Positions 63,876 to 64,000 of a stretch of DNA of 64,000 bases are shown here, piece after piece (positions within the stretch are counted from its first letter, which is position 1; each line of letters begins with the position of its first letter). The notes beneath the pieces were generated by a model, which saw only the letters and a list, made by a program, of their open reading frames with translations, did no database searches and was not told the DNA's origin. The translations under genes were made by a program, and so were the position numbers. Source of the DNA: Methyloglobulus sp. (lineage in GTDB: Bacteria > Pseudomonadota > Gammaproteobacteria > Methylococcales > Methylomonadaceae); the NCBI GenBank assembly GCA_013141505.1, contig JABFQX010000006.1, positions 124,001 through 188,000 of the forward strand, given 5' to 3'.

Positions 63876-64000
63876 TTAAAGCTTTGGAAAGTATTTCCAT
63901 TGCTGCTGCAGATACCCGCTGCGCGGCCATTGCATCAAGCGGATACCATCCACTTTAACGCCATGTGCGGTCGCAACAGTCATGCACATCGTACTGTAAA
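63876..64000 (-). CDS. C-terminal end of an unidentified protein, cut by window edge
   Basis: A minus-strand frame enters from the right edge and ends at TAA (63876-63878) with a tail containing TVATAHGVKVDGIRLMQWPR and ending WKYFPKL. Only 41 codons are visible, too few to name the family, but the composition is protein-like. Confidence 0.5.
   Translation of the reverse strand, partial: YSTMCMTVATAHGVKVDGIRLMQWPRSGYLQQQWKYFPKL

Overview
The window is chromosomal DNA of a Gram-negative gammaproteobacterium. The housekeeping block (rpsU-yqeY-dnaG-rpoD, then a CAT tRNA, metK-ahcY-metF), the long two-part PstC/PstA permease pair and the export signals all fit that group. The giant secreted copper proteins would suit a methanotroph-like or metal-oxidising lineage, but no pmo or other lineage-defining gene is present, so that placement is inference.

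The left 29 kb is one accessory region of three minus-strand operons for secreted copper, heme and adhesin-like proteins. Operon A (10.1 kb down to the left edge) encodes a small secreted protein, a 2011-residue multicopper oxidase (MCO) with all twelve copper ligands, an FKBP-type prolyl isomerase, a cytochrome c fused to a periplasmic-binding-protein domain, and a SCO1/SenC copper chaperone that runs off the edge. The order giant MCO, FKBP, cytochrome c recalls mofA-mofB-mofC of Leptothrix, which is linked to manganese oxidation. Operon B (17.4 to 11.0 kb) encodes a secreted subtilisin with cadherin-like repeats, an anchored protein of unknown function, a second cytochrome/binding-protein fusion and a second SCO1. 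Operon C (28.7 to 17.7 kb) encodes an 1820-residue beta-helix surface protein, two small MCO-like proteins whose copper ligands are complementary (one keeps the N-terminal half of the site, the other the C-terminal half), and a ligand-less cupredoxin-repeat protein. A similar sequence near AGGTATTCGTACG lies upstream of each operon.

At 29.9-32.1 kb are small secreted proteins, a GlcG/HbpS-family protein and a decayed C-terminal fragment of htpG. At 32.4-43 kb is core metabolism: folK-folB, plsY, tsaD, the macromolecular synthesis operon, the tRNA and the S-adenosylmethionine cycle genes. At 43.3-50.1 kb is the phosphate uptake operon pstS-pstC-pstA-pstB-phoU, with a three-unit Pho box upstream and a terminator-like attenuator after pstS. 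It is followed by sixA, a CHAD-domain protein, a ParA-like ATPase and mgtE. At 54.9-57.3 kb a three-gene cluster (metallophosphoesterase, glycosyltransferase, PAP2 phosphatase) looks like glycolipid synthesis. nadE, two small secreted Cys-containing proteins and an APC permease with a duplicated C-terminal unit close the window.

Two families of short non-coding mobile repeats are scattered through the window. One is about 130 bp, has terminal inverted repeats and 8-bp target duplications, and has inserted in frame into the signal peptide of the FKBP gene. The other is about 168 bp, with CCTTCGACT/AGTCGAAGG inner arms and a TATNGATYCGGCC terminus.
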